NCBI GenBank assembly: GCA_048296855.1
Contig: CP182631.1
Source: Pseudocolwellia sp048296855
GTDB lineage: Bacteria > Pseudomonadota > Gammaproteobacteria > Enterobacterales > Alteromonadaceae
Length of the DNA: 64,000 bases
Reading direction: 5' to 3' (one strand)
Below, one piece after another: positions 34,844 to 44,142 of the stretch (the first letter of the stretch is position 1; each line of letters starts with the position of its first letter). The notes under the pieces are model-generated. The model did not search any database. It was not told the DNA's origin and worked only from the letters and a program-made list of their open reading frames with translations. A program made the position numbers and the translations under genes.

Positions 34844-35371
34844 CTAAATACTATTGAATATTTCTTGTAATTCTTTTTCTAGGTTTTGGCACCATTGAGT
34901 GATTCTTTCATCAGATAAGTCATATTGATTATCTTCATCTAAAGACAAACCAACAAACTGGCTTTTGTCTTCGGTGAGGGCTTTTGACTGAGCAAAGTCG
35001 TAACCTTGATTTGGCCAGTAACCAATTACGTATGCGCCAACGGCTTGAACTTGTTCATGTAACATACCTAAAGCATCTTGAAACCATTCGGTATACCCTA
35101 TTTGGTCACCCATTCCATATAAGGCCACAATTTTGTTTTCTAAATTAAGGTCGGCTATATCATCCCATTTTGCTTCCCAGTCTTCTTGTAATTCACCGTA
35201 ATCCCAAGTAGAAATACCTAAAATAATAATATCAAAGTTAGCGATCTCAGCTAGAGAGGTATCTTTAATATTGTATAATTCAACGGAATAATGATTTAAT
35301 GTAGATTGAATTTTTTCTGCTGCAATTTCTGTGTAGCAAGTGGTAGAGCCGTAAAATAAGCCAATTTTCAT
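34844..35371 (-). CDS. fldB: Flavodoxin FldB-type
   Basis: The 175-residue protein is a long-chain flavodoxin. IGLFYGSTTCYTEIAAEKI supplies the FMN phosphate loop, with Cys where FldA has a Gly/Asn. The aromatic flavin-stacking loops are GISTWDYGELQEDW near residue 55 and GMGDQIGYTEWFQDALG near residue 90. In enterobacteria fldB sits next to xerD-dsbC-recJ. Here it lies back-to-back with dsbC, which supports FldB over FldA, although xerD is missing. Confidence 0.85.
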   Translation of the reverse strand: MKIGLFYGSTTCYTEIAAEKIQSTLNHYSVELYNIKDTSLAEIANFDIIILGISTWDYGELQEDWEAKWDDIADLNLENKIVALYGMGDQIGYTEWFQDALGMLHEQVQAVGAYVIGYWPNQGYDFAQSKALTEDKSQFVGLSLDEDNQYDLSDERITQWCQNLEKELQEIFNSI

Positions 35372-35603
35372 TGATAAGCCTTAGTGTCACTTAATCTTGA
35401 TGATGTTATCGTTAAATTTTTGTGGGTAGTTTATCAGATATAAAACAAAGTTCGCTATGAGTAAGGTTTCTTTTAAGTAATTGCATTATAATTTTTATTC
35501 GTGTGTAATTCGTGCAATTTAATATGTTAGAGAACGGTCTAATAAAAAGCGGATGGTATAAGTCCACTCGATATTAACTGGTTCTTCTTTTTGGGTATGA
35601 TAA

Positions 35604-36377
35604 ATGAAAATGTTTAAGTCTGTTGTAATGTTAGTTTCCGCACTGTGTGTGAGTAGTTCTGTAATGGCATTAAGTGCTGATAGTCAAAGTGTTGCAACGA
35701 ATGCTAAAGCATCGTTTGACGCTAAAGCCATTACTAATAAGTTGTCTAATACTTTAGGTTTAGAGGCGTCACAAATCAATGCTTCTCCTATGCCAGGTAT
35801 TGCTGAAGTGATTACTAAACAAGGTATTTTCTATATAAGCCATGACGGTAATTATATTTTACAAGGTAAGCTGTTTGGTATAGGTGGTGAGGTTACAGAC
35901 CTTACAGAATTAAGCTTAGCTAAAGTAAGGCTTGAAGGTATTAAACAGTTTGATAATGCCATGATCACCTTCCCCGCTAAAGATGAGAAACATGTTGTTA
36001 CTGTTTTTACCGATATAACTTGTGGGTATTGTCGTAAGTTGCATGAACAAATTGGTGACTATAATGATCTCGGCATCACGGTTAGATATTTAGCCTATCC
36101 TCGTTCAGGTATTAGAGATCAAATGGGTAATTATTCACAAGGTTTTAAAGATTTACGTTCAATTTGGTGTAACGAAAAACCAAATGAAGCGTTAACTAAA
36201 GCGAAAAGTGGTTCTCAAGTAGCACAACGTATTTGTGAAAAACCGATTGAAGAAGAATTTAACTTTGGTCGTCAAATTGGTGTAAGTGGTACTCCTGCTA
36301 TTGTGTTTGAAAACGGTATGATGATGCCAGGCTATCAACCACCTGAGCGTTTAGCTCAAATTTTAAATAGTTTATAA
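35604..36377 (+). CDS. dsbC: Periplasmic disulfide isomerase DsbC
   Basis: DsbC is a dimeric thiol isomerase that repairs wrong disulfides in the periplasm and is kept reduced by DsbD. The 257-residue product starts with a signal peptide (MKMFKSVVMLVSALCVSSSVMA). It has an N-terminal dimerisation domain, a linker and a thioredoxin-fold domain with the active-site CGYC in DITCGYCRKLHEQ near residue 140. A cis-Pro motif is present (GVSGTPAIVF). A second Cys pair in the C-terminal domain (WCNEKP, RICEKP) is also typical. It opens the dsbC-recJ-prfB-lysS block. Confidence 0.93.
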   Translation: MKMFKSVVMLVSALCVSSSVMALSADSQSVATNAKASFDAKAITNKLSNTLGLEASQINASPMPGIAEVITKQGIFYISHDGNYILQGKLFGIGGEVTDLTELSLAKVRLEGIKQFDNAMITFPAKDEKHVVTVFTDITCGYCRKLHEQIGDYNDLGITVRYLAYPRSGIRDQMGNYSQGFKDLRSIWCNEKPNEALTKAKSGSQVAQRICEKPIEEEFNFGRQIGVSGTPAIVFENGMMMPGYQPPERLAQILNSL

Positions 36378-36412
36378 AAGCTACACGTTTTTTATAACTG
36401 TTATTTACAATT

Positions 36413-36440
36413 AAAGAGCTACTCAATAGAGTGGCTCTTT
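36413..36440 (+). terminator. Hairpin after dsbC
   Basis: AAAGAGCTACTC and GAGTGGCTCTTT form a 12-bp stem with one G-U wobble and an AATA loop, between dsbC and recJ. The T tract after it is short, so termination may be partial. Confidence 0.6.
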
Positions 36441-36483
36441 ATCGTTATAGCTATACCTATTATCATTTTACAGGCAACACGTG

Positions 36484-38220
36484 ATGCAAAAAAAAATTCT
36501 ACGTAGGCCAATTCATCCGATAGATAATTTACCTCAATCTCTTCACCCTATTATCAAGCAAATTTATGCTAGCCGAGGAATAGAAGGGGACAACGAATTA
36601 TTACTTAATGTTGCTCAACTTGCTCCTGTAGATTCTTTAAAAGATGTCACACTAGCGGCTCAAATATTACATCGAGCCTTTGTTGATAATTTAAGTATTT
36701 GTATTATTGGTGACTTTGATGCCGATGGTGCAACAAGTACTGCTCTAATGACCGAAGCGTTTAATATGTTAGGTTATGGTAATCATCAATTTATTGTGCC
36801 TAATCGATTTGAATTTGGTTATGGTTTAACGCCTGAGATTGTTGATATGGCAGCTGCGCAGGGGGCACAACTCTTAGTTACAGTTGATAACGGCATAAGT
36901 TGCCTAGCTGGCGTTAAACGAGCTAAAGCGCTCGGGCTACAAGTCGTTATAACCGATCATCATCTACCTGGAAAAGAATTACCTAATGCTGACGCTATTG
37001 TTAATCCTAATCAACCAGCCTGTACGTTTGTCAGTAAATCGATTGCTGGTGTAGGTGTCGCTTTTTATTTAATGCTAGCGCTACGTAAACATTTACGAGA
37101 GCAACACTGGTTTGAAACAAAGCAAATTAAAGAACCGAATATTGCACAATTACTCGACTTAGTGGCTTTAGGTACGGTGGCTGATGTAGTGACTTTAGAT
37201 AACAATAACCGTATTTTAGTGTCTCAAGGTTTAAAACGAATTAGAGCAGGGCAAACCCGACCAGGTATTCAAGCGTTGTTAGAAATTGCAGGTAAAAATC
37301 AGCAACGTATTGTTGCAAGTGATTTTGGTTTTGCTTTAGGGCCACGAATAAATGCCGCTGGGCGTTTAGACGATATGTCGTTTGGTATTAATTGCCTATT
37401 AGCTAAAAATTTAATGACCGCACGTACAATGGCTGCTGAATTAGACGAACTCAATAAAGCCCGACGTTCAATTGAGCAAGGCATGCAGTTTGAAGCTGAA
37501 AAAATAATGGCAGTTTTAAATTACGAAGAAGGTAATTTACCTAACGCTATATCGCTTTTTCAAAAAGACTGGCATCAAGGTGTTATTGGTATAGTTGCAG
37601 GGCGCTTGAAAGAAAAATACCACCGCCCCAGTATTGTATTTGCCGCGGCAGATATTGATAACCCACAAAGTGAAATAAAAGGTTCTGCTCGCTCTATTCC
37701 CGGTTTACATATCAGAGACTTACTTGAGCATATCGATTCGCAACATCCTCAATTAATTAAAAAGTTTGGCGGGCATGCTATGGCGGCAGGCCTTTCAATT
37801 GATGCTAACGATTTTGAAACATTTCAAGGCTTGTTTAATCAATATGCAGGTCAGTGGATTGCTGAAGAAAACTTACAAGGCACCTTGTTGTCTGACGGTG
37901 AATTGAATTTACCCGAGCTGACATTAGAGTTTGCTGAATTGCTAAGAGAGTCAGGCCCGTGGGGGCAAAATTTTTCTGAACCTGTGTTTGATGACAACTT
38001 TTTAATTATTCAACAACGCATTGTGGGTGAAAAACACCTAAAAGTAGTTTTACAAAAAGATAATAAAGTGTTTGATGGTATTGCCTTTAACGTAGATATA
38101 ACGCAATGGCCCAACCAAAAAGTCAATCAAGTGCATGTGGCTTATAAGTTAGATGTTAATGAATTTAGAGGCAAACAAAGCGTGCAATTTCTTATTGAAG
38201 AAATACAAGTTGTTTCTTAA
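36484..38220 (+). CDS. recJ: Single-stranded-DNA-specific exonuclease RecJ
   Basis: RecJ degrades single-stranded DNA 5' to 3' in recombination and mismatch repair. The ATG at 36484 is preferred over the GTG just before it, giving 578 residues, close to the E. coli length. The DHH phosphoesterase motifs are IIGDFDADGATST near residue 80, VTVDNGISC, VITDHHLPG and, in the later domain, KKFGGHAMAAGLSI. The order dsbC-recJ-prfB-lysS is the common gammaproteobacterial arrangement. Confidence 0.95.
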   Translation: MQKKILRRPIHPIDNLPQSLHPIIKQIYASRGIEGDNELLLNVAQLAPVDSLKDVTLAAQILHRAFVDNLSICIIGDFDADGATSTALMTEAFNMLGYGNHQFIVPNRFEFGYGLTPEIVDMAAAQGAQLLVTVDNGISCLAGVKRAKALGLQVVITDHHLPGKELPNADAIVNPNQPACTFVSKSIAGVGVAFYLMLALRKHLREQHWFETKQIKEPNIAQLLDLVALGTVADVVTLDNNNRILVSQGLKRIRAGQTRPGIQALLEIAGKNQQRIVASDFGFALGPRINAAGRLDDMSFGINCLLAKNLMTARTMAAELDELNKARRSIEQGMQFEAEKIMAVLNYEEGNLPNAISLFQKDWHQGVIGIVAGRLKEKYHRPSIVFAAADIDNPQSEIKGSARSIPGLHIRDLLEHIDSQHPQLIKKFGGHAMAAGLSIDANDFETFQGLFNQYAGQWIAEENLQGTLLSDGELNLPELTLEFAELLRESGPWGQNFSEPVFDDNFLIIQQRIVGEKHLKVVLQKDNKVFDGIAFNVDITQWPNQKVNQVHVAYKLDVNEFRGKQSVQFLIEEIQVVS

Positions 38221-38321
38221 ATTACGTGTAAATTGTAACGTTTATTTACCCTTTAATTTACGTTACAATGCGCGACTATTTTCTTTCTTTAAATCAACTT
38301 TTTAAAAGTGCTAAATAACTC

Positions 38322-39420
38322 ATGTTAGAAGTAAACCCTGTATTAAATAAAATCAAAGAAATGCGCGAACGTACGGAACTGTTACGGAGGTATCTTTGAC
38401 TACGATCTGAAGTCAGAAAGATTAGTTGAAGTTACACGAGAGTTAGAGTCTCCAGATGTTTGGAATGATGCTGAACGAGCACAGGCATTAGGTAAAGAAA
38501 GAGCATCTCTGGAAATGGTCGTTGAAACTATTAACGATCTAGATGCAGGTTGTGAAGACATAGAAGGTTTAGTTGAGCTTGCCGTTGAAGAAAATGATGA
38601 AGATACCTTCAACGATGCACAAACCGAAACCAATGAGTTAGACAAAAAATTAGCAAAATTAGAATTTCGTCGTATGTTTTCTGGCGATAATGACGAGAAC
38701 GGCTGTTACCTTGATATTCAATCAGGCTCAGGTGGTACAGAAGCTCAAGATTGGGCTGAAATGCTTATGAGAATGTATCTTCGCTGGGGCGAAGCAAAAG
38801 GCTTTAAAACTGAACTTATTGAAGTTACTGATGGTGATGTTGCCGGTATTAAAGGTTGTACTATTAAGTATTCAGGTGAATATGCTTTTGGTTGGTTAAG
38901 AACCGAAACTGGCGTACATCGTTTAGTGCGTAAATCGCCTTTTGACTCAAGTGGGCGACGTCATACATCGTTTGCGTCTGCATTTATCTATCCTGAAATA
39001 GACGACAATATTGATATAGAGATAAACCCTGCTGATTTACGTATCGACACTTTCCGTGCTTCAGGTGCTGGTGGGCAACACGTAAATAAAACTGATTCAG
39101 CCATTCGTATAACGCATGAGCCAACAGGTGCAGTAGTGGCTTGTCAGGCAGATCGTTCACAGCATAAAAACCGCGCAACAGCGATGAAGCTTTTAAAAGC
39201 TAAGCTCTACGAGATGGAAATTCAAAAGCAGAACGAAGATAAACAAGTATTAGAAGACGGTAAGTCTGATATAGGATGGGGCAGTCAAATTCGCTCTTAT
39301 GTATTAGATGATAGTCGTATTAAAGATTTAAGAACTGGCGTTGAAAACCGTAATACACAAGCGGTATTAGACGGTGATTTAGACCGGTTTTTAGAAGCCA
39401 GTTTAAAATCAGGCTTATAA
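38322..39420 (+). CDS. prfB: Peptide chain release factor 2, expressed by a programmed +1 frameshift
   Basis: RF2 ends translation at UGA and UAA. The first frame starts at the ATG at 38322 (MLEVNPVLNKI), runs 25 codons to ...RRYL and meets an in-frame TGA at 38397. Shifting +1 at CTT-T puts GAC next and continues DYDLKSERLVEV without interruption to 39420. The total is 365 residues, the same as E. coli RF2. GSGGTEAQDWAEMLM and the catalytic GGQ loop (RASGAGGQHVNKTDSA) are present. The SPF codon-recognition region falls in RTETGVHRLVRKSPFDSSG. The gene precedes lysS by 45 bp. Confidence 0.97.
38386..38400 (+). promoter_or_regulatory. prfB programmed +1 frameshift site
   Basis: The site reads GGAGG-TAT-CTT-TGA-C. 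An internal Shine-Dalgarno (38386-38390) lies three bases before the CTT slippery codon, directly followed by the UGA stop and C. The spacing is the same as in E. coli, and RF2 shortage at this UGA gives autoregulation. Confidence 0.96.
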
Positions 39421-39465
39421 AAGCTTTCAACCAATTGAAAAATTAAGATAACTTTGAGAAATAAA

Positions 39466-41040
39466 ATGACAGATAAAGCCGATAACACAGCTCCAGCACA
39501 AGATGAAAATAAACTTATTGCTGAGCGTCGCGTAAAACTTGAAAAAATTCGCTCTAATTCTTCTGCGAATGGTTTTCCAAATGATTTTAACCGTGAACAT
39601 TTAGCTGCCGATATTCAAGCTGAGCATGGTGAAAAAACTAAAGAAGAACTTGAAGCTCTACAAGTAACTTATGCTATTGCTGGTCGTGTTATGGCAAAGC
39701 GTGGACCATTCTTAGTAATACAAGACTCGTCAGGTCGCATTCAAGGCTATGCTGAAAAAACAGTACAAAAAGAGATACGTGAAAAATGGGGTTCATTAGA
39801 TATCGGTGATATCGTTGGTATTAAAGGTATTTTACATAAATCAGGTAAAGGTGATCTTTATGTGAATATGGACGAATACTCTTTACTAACTAAGTCGTTA
39901 CGTCCGTTACCTGAAAAATTTCACGGTTTGTCTGATCAAGAAACTAAGTACCGTCAACGTTACGTTGATTTAATTATCAATGAAGATACACGTAATACCT
40001 TTAAAATTCGTTCAAAAATTGTTTCAGGTATTCGTAATTTCTTAGAGCAACGTGATTTCATGGAAGTGGAAACACCTATGTTGCAAATCATACCCGGTGG
40101 CGCAACAGCTAAGCCTTTTATGACGCATCATAATACCTTTGATCTTGATATGTATTTACGTATTGCACCTGAACTTAACTTAAAGCGTTTAGTGGTAGGT
40201 GGGTTTGATCGTGTTTTTGAAATTAACCGTAGTTTCCGTAACGAAGGTATTTCAACTCGTCATAACCCTGAATTTACTATGATTGAGTTTTACCAAGCAT
40301 ACGCTAATTATCATGACCTAATGAATACTACTGAAGAAATGTTACGTACTATTGCACAAGATGTATTAGGTACTACCACTATTCGTAATACCGTTAAAAA
40401 TGCTGAAGGTGAAGTCGTAGAAGAGAAACTTTATGACCTTGGACAGCCGTTTGCTCGTTTATCTATGGTTGATGCAATTTTACAATATGGTAAAAATCAT
40501 CGTGGTGCTGAGCAACTTAATGAAGCGGCTTTACGTGACCCAGAAAACAACTTTGATGCAATTAAAGCAATGGCAAAAGCTGTTGGCGTGAAAGAAGGTG
40601 ATGCCGCTAAAGTTTGGGGGCCAGGTAAATACATTTGTGAAATCTTTGAAGAAGTCGCAGAGCATTTATTAGATCAACCAACATTTATTACAGAATACCC
40701 ATGGGAAGTTTCACCATTAGCTCGTCGTAATGATGAAAACCCATTTGTAACTGACCGTTTTGAATTCTTTGTTGGTGGTCGTGAATTAGCGAATGGTTTT
40801 TCAGAGCTAAATGATGCAGAAGACCAAGCTGAGCGTTTCCAAAAACAAGTAACAGAAAAAGATGCCGGTGATGATGAAGCAATGCACTACGACGCTGATT
40901 ATATTAATGCATTAGAATATGGTATGCCTCCAACGGCTGGTGAAGGTATTGGTATTGACAGGCTTGTGATGTTATTTACTGACTCACCAACGATTAAAGA
41001 CGTTATTTTGTTCCCTCATATGCGTCCTGAAACTGATTAA
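39466..41040 (+). CDS. lysS: Lysyl-tRNA synthetase, class II
   Basis: The ATG at 39466 is preferred over a TTG at 39454, giving 524 residues. The N-terminal OB-fold anticodon-binding domain (AIAGRVMAKRGPFLVIQDSSG) is followed by the class II catalytic core. Motif 2 is in FEINRSFRNEGISTRHNPEF and motif 3 in GEGIGIDRLVMLF. A PHMRPE ending matches family members. It follows prfB in the usual order and ends with a strong terminator. Confidence 0.96.
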   Translation: MTDKADNTAPAQDENKLIAERRVKLEKIRSNSSANGFPNDFNREHLAADIQAEHGEKTKEELEALQVTYAIAGRVMAKRGPFLVIQDSSGRIQGYAEKTVQKEIREKWGSLDIGDIVGIKGILHKSGKGDLYVNMDEYSLLTKSLRPLPEKFHGLSDQETKYRQRYVDLIINEDTRNTFKIRSKIVSGIRNFLEQRDFMEVETPMLQIIPGGATAKPFMTHHNTFDLDMYLRIAPELNLKRLVVGGFDRVFEINRSFRNEGISTRHNPEFTMIEFYQAYANYHDLMNTTEEMLRTIAQDVLGTTTIRNTVKNAEGEVVEEKLYDLGQPFARLSMVDAILQYGKNHRGAEQLNEAALRDPENNFDAIKAMAKAVGVKEGDAAKVWGPGKYICEIFEEVAEHLLDQPTFITEYPWEVSPLARRNDENPFVTDRFEFFVGGRELANGFSELNDAEDQAERFQKQVTEKDAGDDEAMHYDADYINALEYGMPPTAGEGIGIDRLVMLFTDSPTIKDVILFPHMRPETD

Positions 41041-41067
41041 ATATCTGTTAAGTTAATTAATCCCAAT

Positions 41068-41096
41068 AAAAACGCCGCTTAAATAGCGGCGTTTTT
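41068..41096. terminator. Bidirectional terminator between lysS and flgE
   Basis: AAAAACGCCGCT and AGCGGCGTTTTT form a 12-bp GC-rich stem with a 5-nt loop and flanking A and T runs. It ends lysS and, on the other strand, the cheR/flgBCDE block. It is close to one end of the proposed inversion. Confidence 0.9.
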
Positions 41097-41131
41097 ATTT
41101 CTATGTCATTAGAATGTTAACTTATTTATTA

Positions 41132-42472
41132 CTATCGAATTTGTAATATCGTTTGGTTCAATTGATTATCTACTTCAAGGGATCTTGAGTTCGCTTGGAA
41201 GTTTCGTTGAGCTGATATTAAATCAATTAATTCAGTTGTTAAGTTAACGTTTGATTGTTCAAGTGCTGAAGAGTTTATTGTTCCGTATGTACCAGAACCC
41301 GCTTCGCCTGCTAAGGCTTCACCTGATAATATGCTTTCTTTCCAGTTAGTGTTACCTTGTTGACTTAAGCCTTGGTTATTAGCAAAACTAACTAAAGCAA
41401 CACGAGATAAGGCTTGTGATGTACCATTACTGTATGTTGCTTGTACTAACCCATCAGGGCCAATATCTAAGCCTGTTAATCGGCCAACCGGTAATCCGTT
41501 TTGTTCTAGTGACGTTACTTCAAAGCTTGAAGCAAATTGCGTTGGCTCGTTTGTATTTGGGCCAGCAGTATCTAGATTAAAGTCAATAACAATGGTTTGA
41601 GTACTATCAGAACCGTTAGTTAGAATAGTGGCACCTAGAGGAGCCGTTTGGAAACCAGCTGCGGGTACTTGAGATACAAAGTCACCACTTGAATCAAAGT
41701 TCAAACGAGCACCATCAAAACCATTTATACCAACACCGGTAGCTACACCTGCAGGATCTGTTAAGTTAACTCTTTGGTTATCTACCGCTGCAGTAACAGT
41801 CCAAGGGTTATTACCACCAGAAGGAGCTTCCTTGATAAAGTAATATGTCATGATGTGACTATCACCTAACGAATCGAATACGGTAACTGAAGTTGAATGG
41901 TTGTAAGTTAAAGGATCTGTTAAATCAAAATTACCAGGTGAACCTGTTATAACCGTATCACCAGCGGGTAAGTTCATTCGAATATCTACTTCTGACGTTT
42001 TTTCAGGAGCACCCGATGCAGTCGGAATACGAATAGGCTCTGATGTACTTAAACTGACTGAAGAAGAGCTACCATCTGAGTTTACAGGGAAACCCAGTAA
42101 ATGTTGTCCTGCTGAATTTACAATGAAGTTTTCTGAGTTTAACTTGAATTGGCCTGCGCGAGTGTAAGAAAACTCTAAGCTATCTAATTCAGGAACCACA
42201 GCAAAAAATCCGTTACCTGTAATCGCTAAATCTAGTGAATTTTGGGTAAATTGAATACTACCTTGTTGAAATTGTTGAGCAACATCTGAAGTTAATACAC
42301 CATCACCTACTTTAGTGTTGCCTGCTGCAAGAAGTGAAGCTGCGTAAACATCAACAAATTCCGCGCGTGACTCTTTAAAACCAACGGTGCTTACGTTGGC
42401 AATGTTATTAGAAGTAACATCAAGATCTTTCTGTGCTGCGTTTAAGCCGCTTAATGCGATATTAAATGACAT
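41132..42472 (-). CDS. flgE: Flagellar hook protein FlgE
   Basis: FlgE builds the hook outside the outer membrane. The 446-residue protein starts with the rod/hook family motif MSFNIALSGLNAAQKDLDVTSNNIANVSTVGFK (quoted in part) and has LDLAITGNGFFAV and YTRAGQF in the D1 region. It ends with the C-terminal coiled coil, INSSALEQSNVNLTTELIDLI and QRNFQANSRSLEV. It lies last in the minus-strand flgB-C-D-E group. In related genomes it is followed by flgF; here flgF is 12 kb away on the other strand. Confidence 0.95.
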   Translation of the reverse strand: MSFNIALSGLNAAQKDLDVTSNNIANVSTVGFKESRAEFVDVYAASLLAAGNTKVGDGVLTSDVAQQFQQGSIQFTQNSLDLAITGNGFFAVVPELDSLEFSYTRAGQFKLNSENFIVNSAGQHLLGFPVNSDGSSSSVSLSTSEPIRIPTASGAPEKTSEVDIRMNLPAGDTVITGSPGNFDLTDPLTYNHSTSVTVFDSLGDSHIMTYYFIKEAPSGGNNPWTVTAAVDNQRVNLTDPAGVATGVGINGFDGARLNFDSSGDFVSQVPAAGFQTAPLGATILTNGSDSTQTIVIDFNLDTAGPNTNEPTQFASSFEVTSLEQNGLPVGRLTGLDIGPDGLVQATYSNGTSQALSRVALVSFANNQGLSQQGNTNWKESILSGEALAGEAGSGTYGTINSSALEQSNVNLTTELIDLISAQRNFQANSRSLEVDNQLNQTILQIR

Positions 42473-42500
42473 ATATCCACCTTATAAAAAATTTGTTGGG

Positions 42501-43190
42501 TTAACCTTCAGATACTTCTACAACATCTTTCAATGCCATTGAACTACCACCATTAAGATTTAAAACTATATCTCCACCAGCGCCAGCGAGCGTTACACTG
42601 TCTACTTTACGATAGCTCATTGCTTGAAGTTCTGATGCTTGACCGTCGACTAAGCCTGCTACTCTAAAACGATATGCGCCTGTTGGAGCTGGATCTCCAT
42701 TGCCATCAAGTCCGTTCCAAGTAAAACTTGCTTCACCAGCGGTCATATTGCCTACAGCTACCGTTTGAATAATTTCACCTGCTGTGTTTTCAACATAGAT
42801 ATTGACGTTACTAGCATCTTGATCCGTTATTATTTTACCATTAACGGTATCGCCTTCACTCATCCCGAAAGTATTGTCGTCGACTAATACGCTTCGTCCA
42901 ACAAGAGATGAAGCCTGTAATGCTTGACTTGATGACATAGAAGCTGCAAACGAGGTAAAACTTTCGTTTAATTGAGCTACGCCATCTGTAGTAGAGAACG
43001 CCGTCATTTGAGAAATCATCTCATTATTATCTGTTGGCTTAGTTGGGTCTTGATGTGCTAACTCAGCAGTAAGTAAAGAAAAAAAGTCTTCTTGTGTTAA
43101 CATGCCATTGTTATTTTCATCGGCAGTTTTTATGTCTTCTTGTTGCCAGCGTAAAGAATCTAATGCTGTACCACCACTAACAGTTTCCAT
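42501..43190 (-). CDS. flgD: Hook-capping protein FlgD
   Basis: FlgD caps the growing hook. The 229-residue protein contains the family motif DFFSLLTAELAHQDPTKPTDNNEM near residues 40-60, a central FlgD Ig-like region with WNGLDGNGDPAPTGAYRFRV, and a short C-terminal tail. It lies 28 bp before flgE and 20 bp after flgC on the same strand, part of the flgBCDE group. Confidence 0.94.
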   Translation of the reverse strand: METVSGGTALDSLRWQQEDIKTADENNNGMLTQEDFFSLLTAELAHQDPTKPTDNNEMISQMTAFSTTDGVAQLNESFTSFAASMSSSQALQASSLVGRSVLVDDNTFGMSEGDTVNGKIITDQDASNVNIYVENTAGEIIQTVAVGNMTAGEASFTWNGLDGNGDPAPTGAYRFRVAGLVDGQASELQAMSYRKVDSVTLAGAGGDIVLNLNGGSSMALKDVVEVSEG

Positions 43191-43210
43191 TTCTTACTCC
43201 TAATCAGTAA

Positions 43211-43630
43211 TTAGCGCTGACCTAACAACAACGTTTTATTCAACATGTTTTTAGCTGATTCAGCTAATTGCACATTAGTTTGATATGAACGCGACGCTGA
43301 AATCATATTGGTCATTTCTTCTATTACGTTAACATTGGGCTTATATATATAGCCTTCTTTATCTGCCATTGGATGATCTGGAGAGTATTCAATGTTTAAA
43401 GGTTTATTACTTTCAACTACACCTAATACTTGAACACCAACAGAGTTTTCTTGTCCTGCGGCAGCTTTTTGCATCTCTGCGGCAAAAACTGGATGTCTGG
43501 CTCTATACGTTTCGTCAATACTACTACTTACACTATCAGCGTTAGCAATGTTACTTGCTGTAGTATTTAAGCGTACTGATTGTGCGCTCATGCCCGTGGC
43601 ACTTATGTTAAAGACGTTAAATAGGCTCAT
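43211..43630 (-). CDS. flgC: Flagellar proximal rod protein FlgC
   Basis: The 139-residue rod protein starts MSLFNVFNISATGMSAQSVRL and includes NTTASNIANADSVSSS, the family motif. The middle carries EYSPDHPMADKEGYIYKPNVN, and the C-terminal helix has EEMTNMISASRSYQTNVQ. Its start lies 2 bp after the flgB stop, so translation is coupled. Confidence 0.94.
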   Translation of the reverse strand: MSLFNVFNISATGMSAQSVRLNTTASNIANADSVSSSIDETYRARHPVFAAEMQKAAAGQENSVGVQVLGVVESNKPLNIEYSPDHPMADKEGYIYKPNVNVIEEMTNMISASRSYQTNVQLAESAKNMLNKTLLLGQR

Positions 43631-43632
43631 TA

Positions 43633-44031
43633 TTATTGCCCTCCAGTAATTGCTTTTTTCAAGCCTTGAATTTTTCCAGTAAGGAATTGTAAGCTAGCTT
43701 GATAATGCATTGAATTATCTAAATACAAGTTTCGTTCCACTTGTACATCTACAGTGTTGCCATCACCTGTATCTGGTTGATTTGGAATACGAAATTCAAG
43801 ACCGTTATTTGTTTCTATTCTCACATCTAGGTGTTTTTCGTGAGTACGCGTCATACCGGTTTGTTGTTTTTGAGCTGCTTGGGAAAGCATCTTTTGGAAA
43901 TCCATCCCTTTGGCTTTATAACCAGGCGTATCTGCATTAGCAATATTACCTGCAATAACTTCAGCTTGTTTAGAACGCAGTTCTAAACTTTGGGGGTGCA
44001 AACCGAATGCTTTATCAAAACTAATAGCCAT
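43633..44031 (-). CDS. flgB: Flagellar proximal rod protein FlgB
   Basis: The 132-residue protein contains the rod motif VIAGNIANADTPGYKAKGMDF and ends with SMHYQASLQFLTGKIQGLKKA. It is the first gene of flgBCDE, and a sigma-54-like promoter lies just upstream at 44063-44080. cheR ends about 110 bp upstream on the same strand. Confidence 0.93.
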   Translation of the reverse strand: MAISFDKAFGLHPQSLELRSKQAEVIAGNIANADTPGYKAKGMDFQKMLSQAAQKQQTGMTRTHEKHLDVRIETNNGLEFRIPNQPDTGDGNTVDVQVERNLYLDNSMHYQASLQFLTGKIQGLKKAITGGQ

Positions 44032-44062
44032 AACATCACCTTTTTTGTAATTAAAATGACAT

Positions 44063-44080
44063 ATTCAAGTATTATGCCAA
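44063..44080 (-). promoter_or_regulatory. Sigma-54-like promoter upstream of flgB
   Basis: On the minus strand TTGGCATAATACTTGAAT has the GG of the -24 element and a TTGA (consensus TTGC) -12 element at the right spacing, about 30 bp before flgB. The C-to-A change in the -12 element lowers confidence. Confidence 0.55.
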
Positions 44081-44142
44081 GCAAAAGTGTCAATATTATG
44101 GGGAGGGGAAAGGATGATGAAATATACTTGTTCTACAAGGGG

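Noticed and set aside
38233..38268. 9-bp inverted repeat (TTGTAACGT / ACGTTACAA) before prfB
   Set aside because: It may be an operator, but no regulator could be named and the loop is 18 bp, so I did not list it as a feature.
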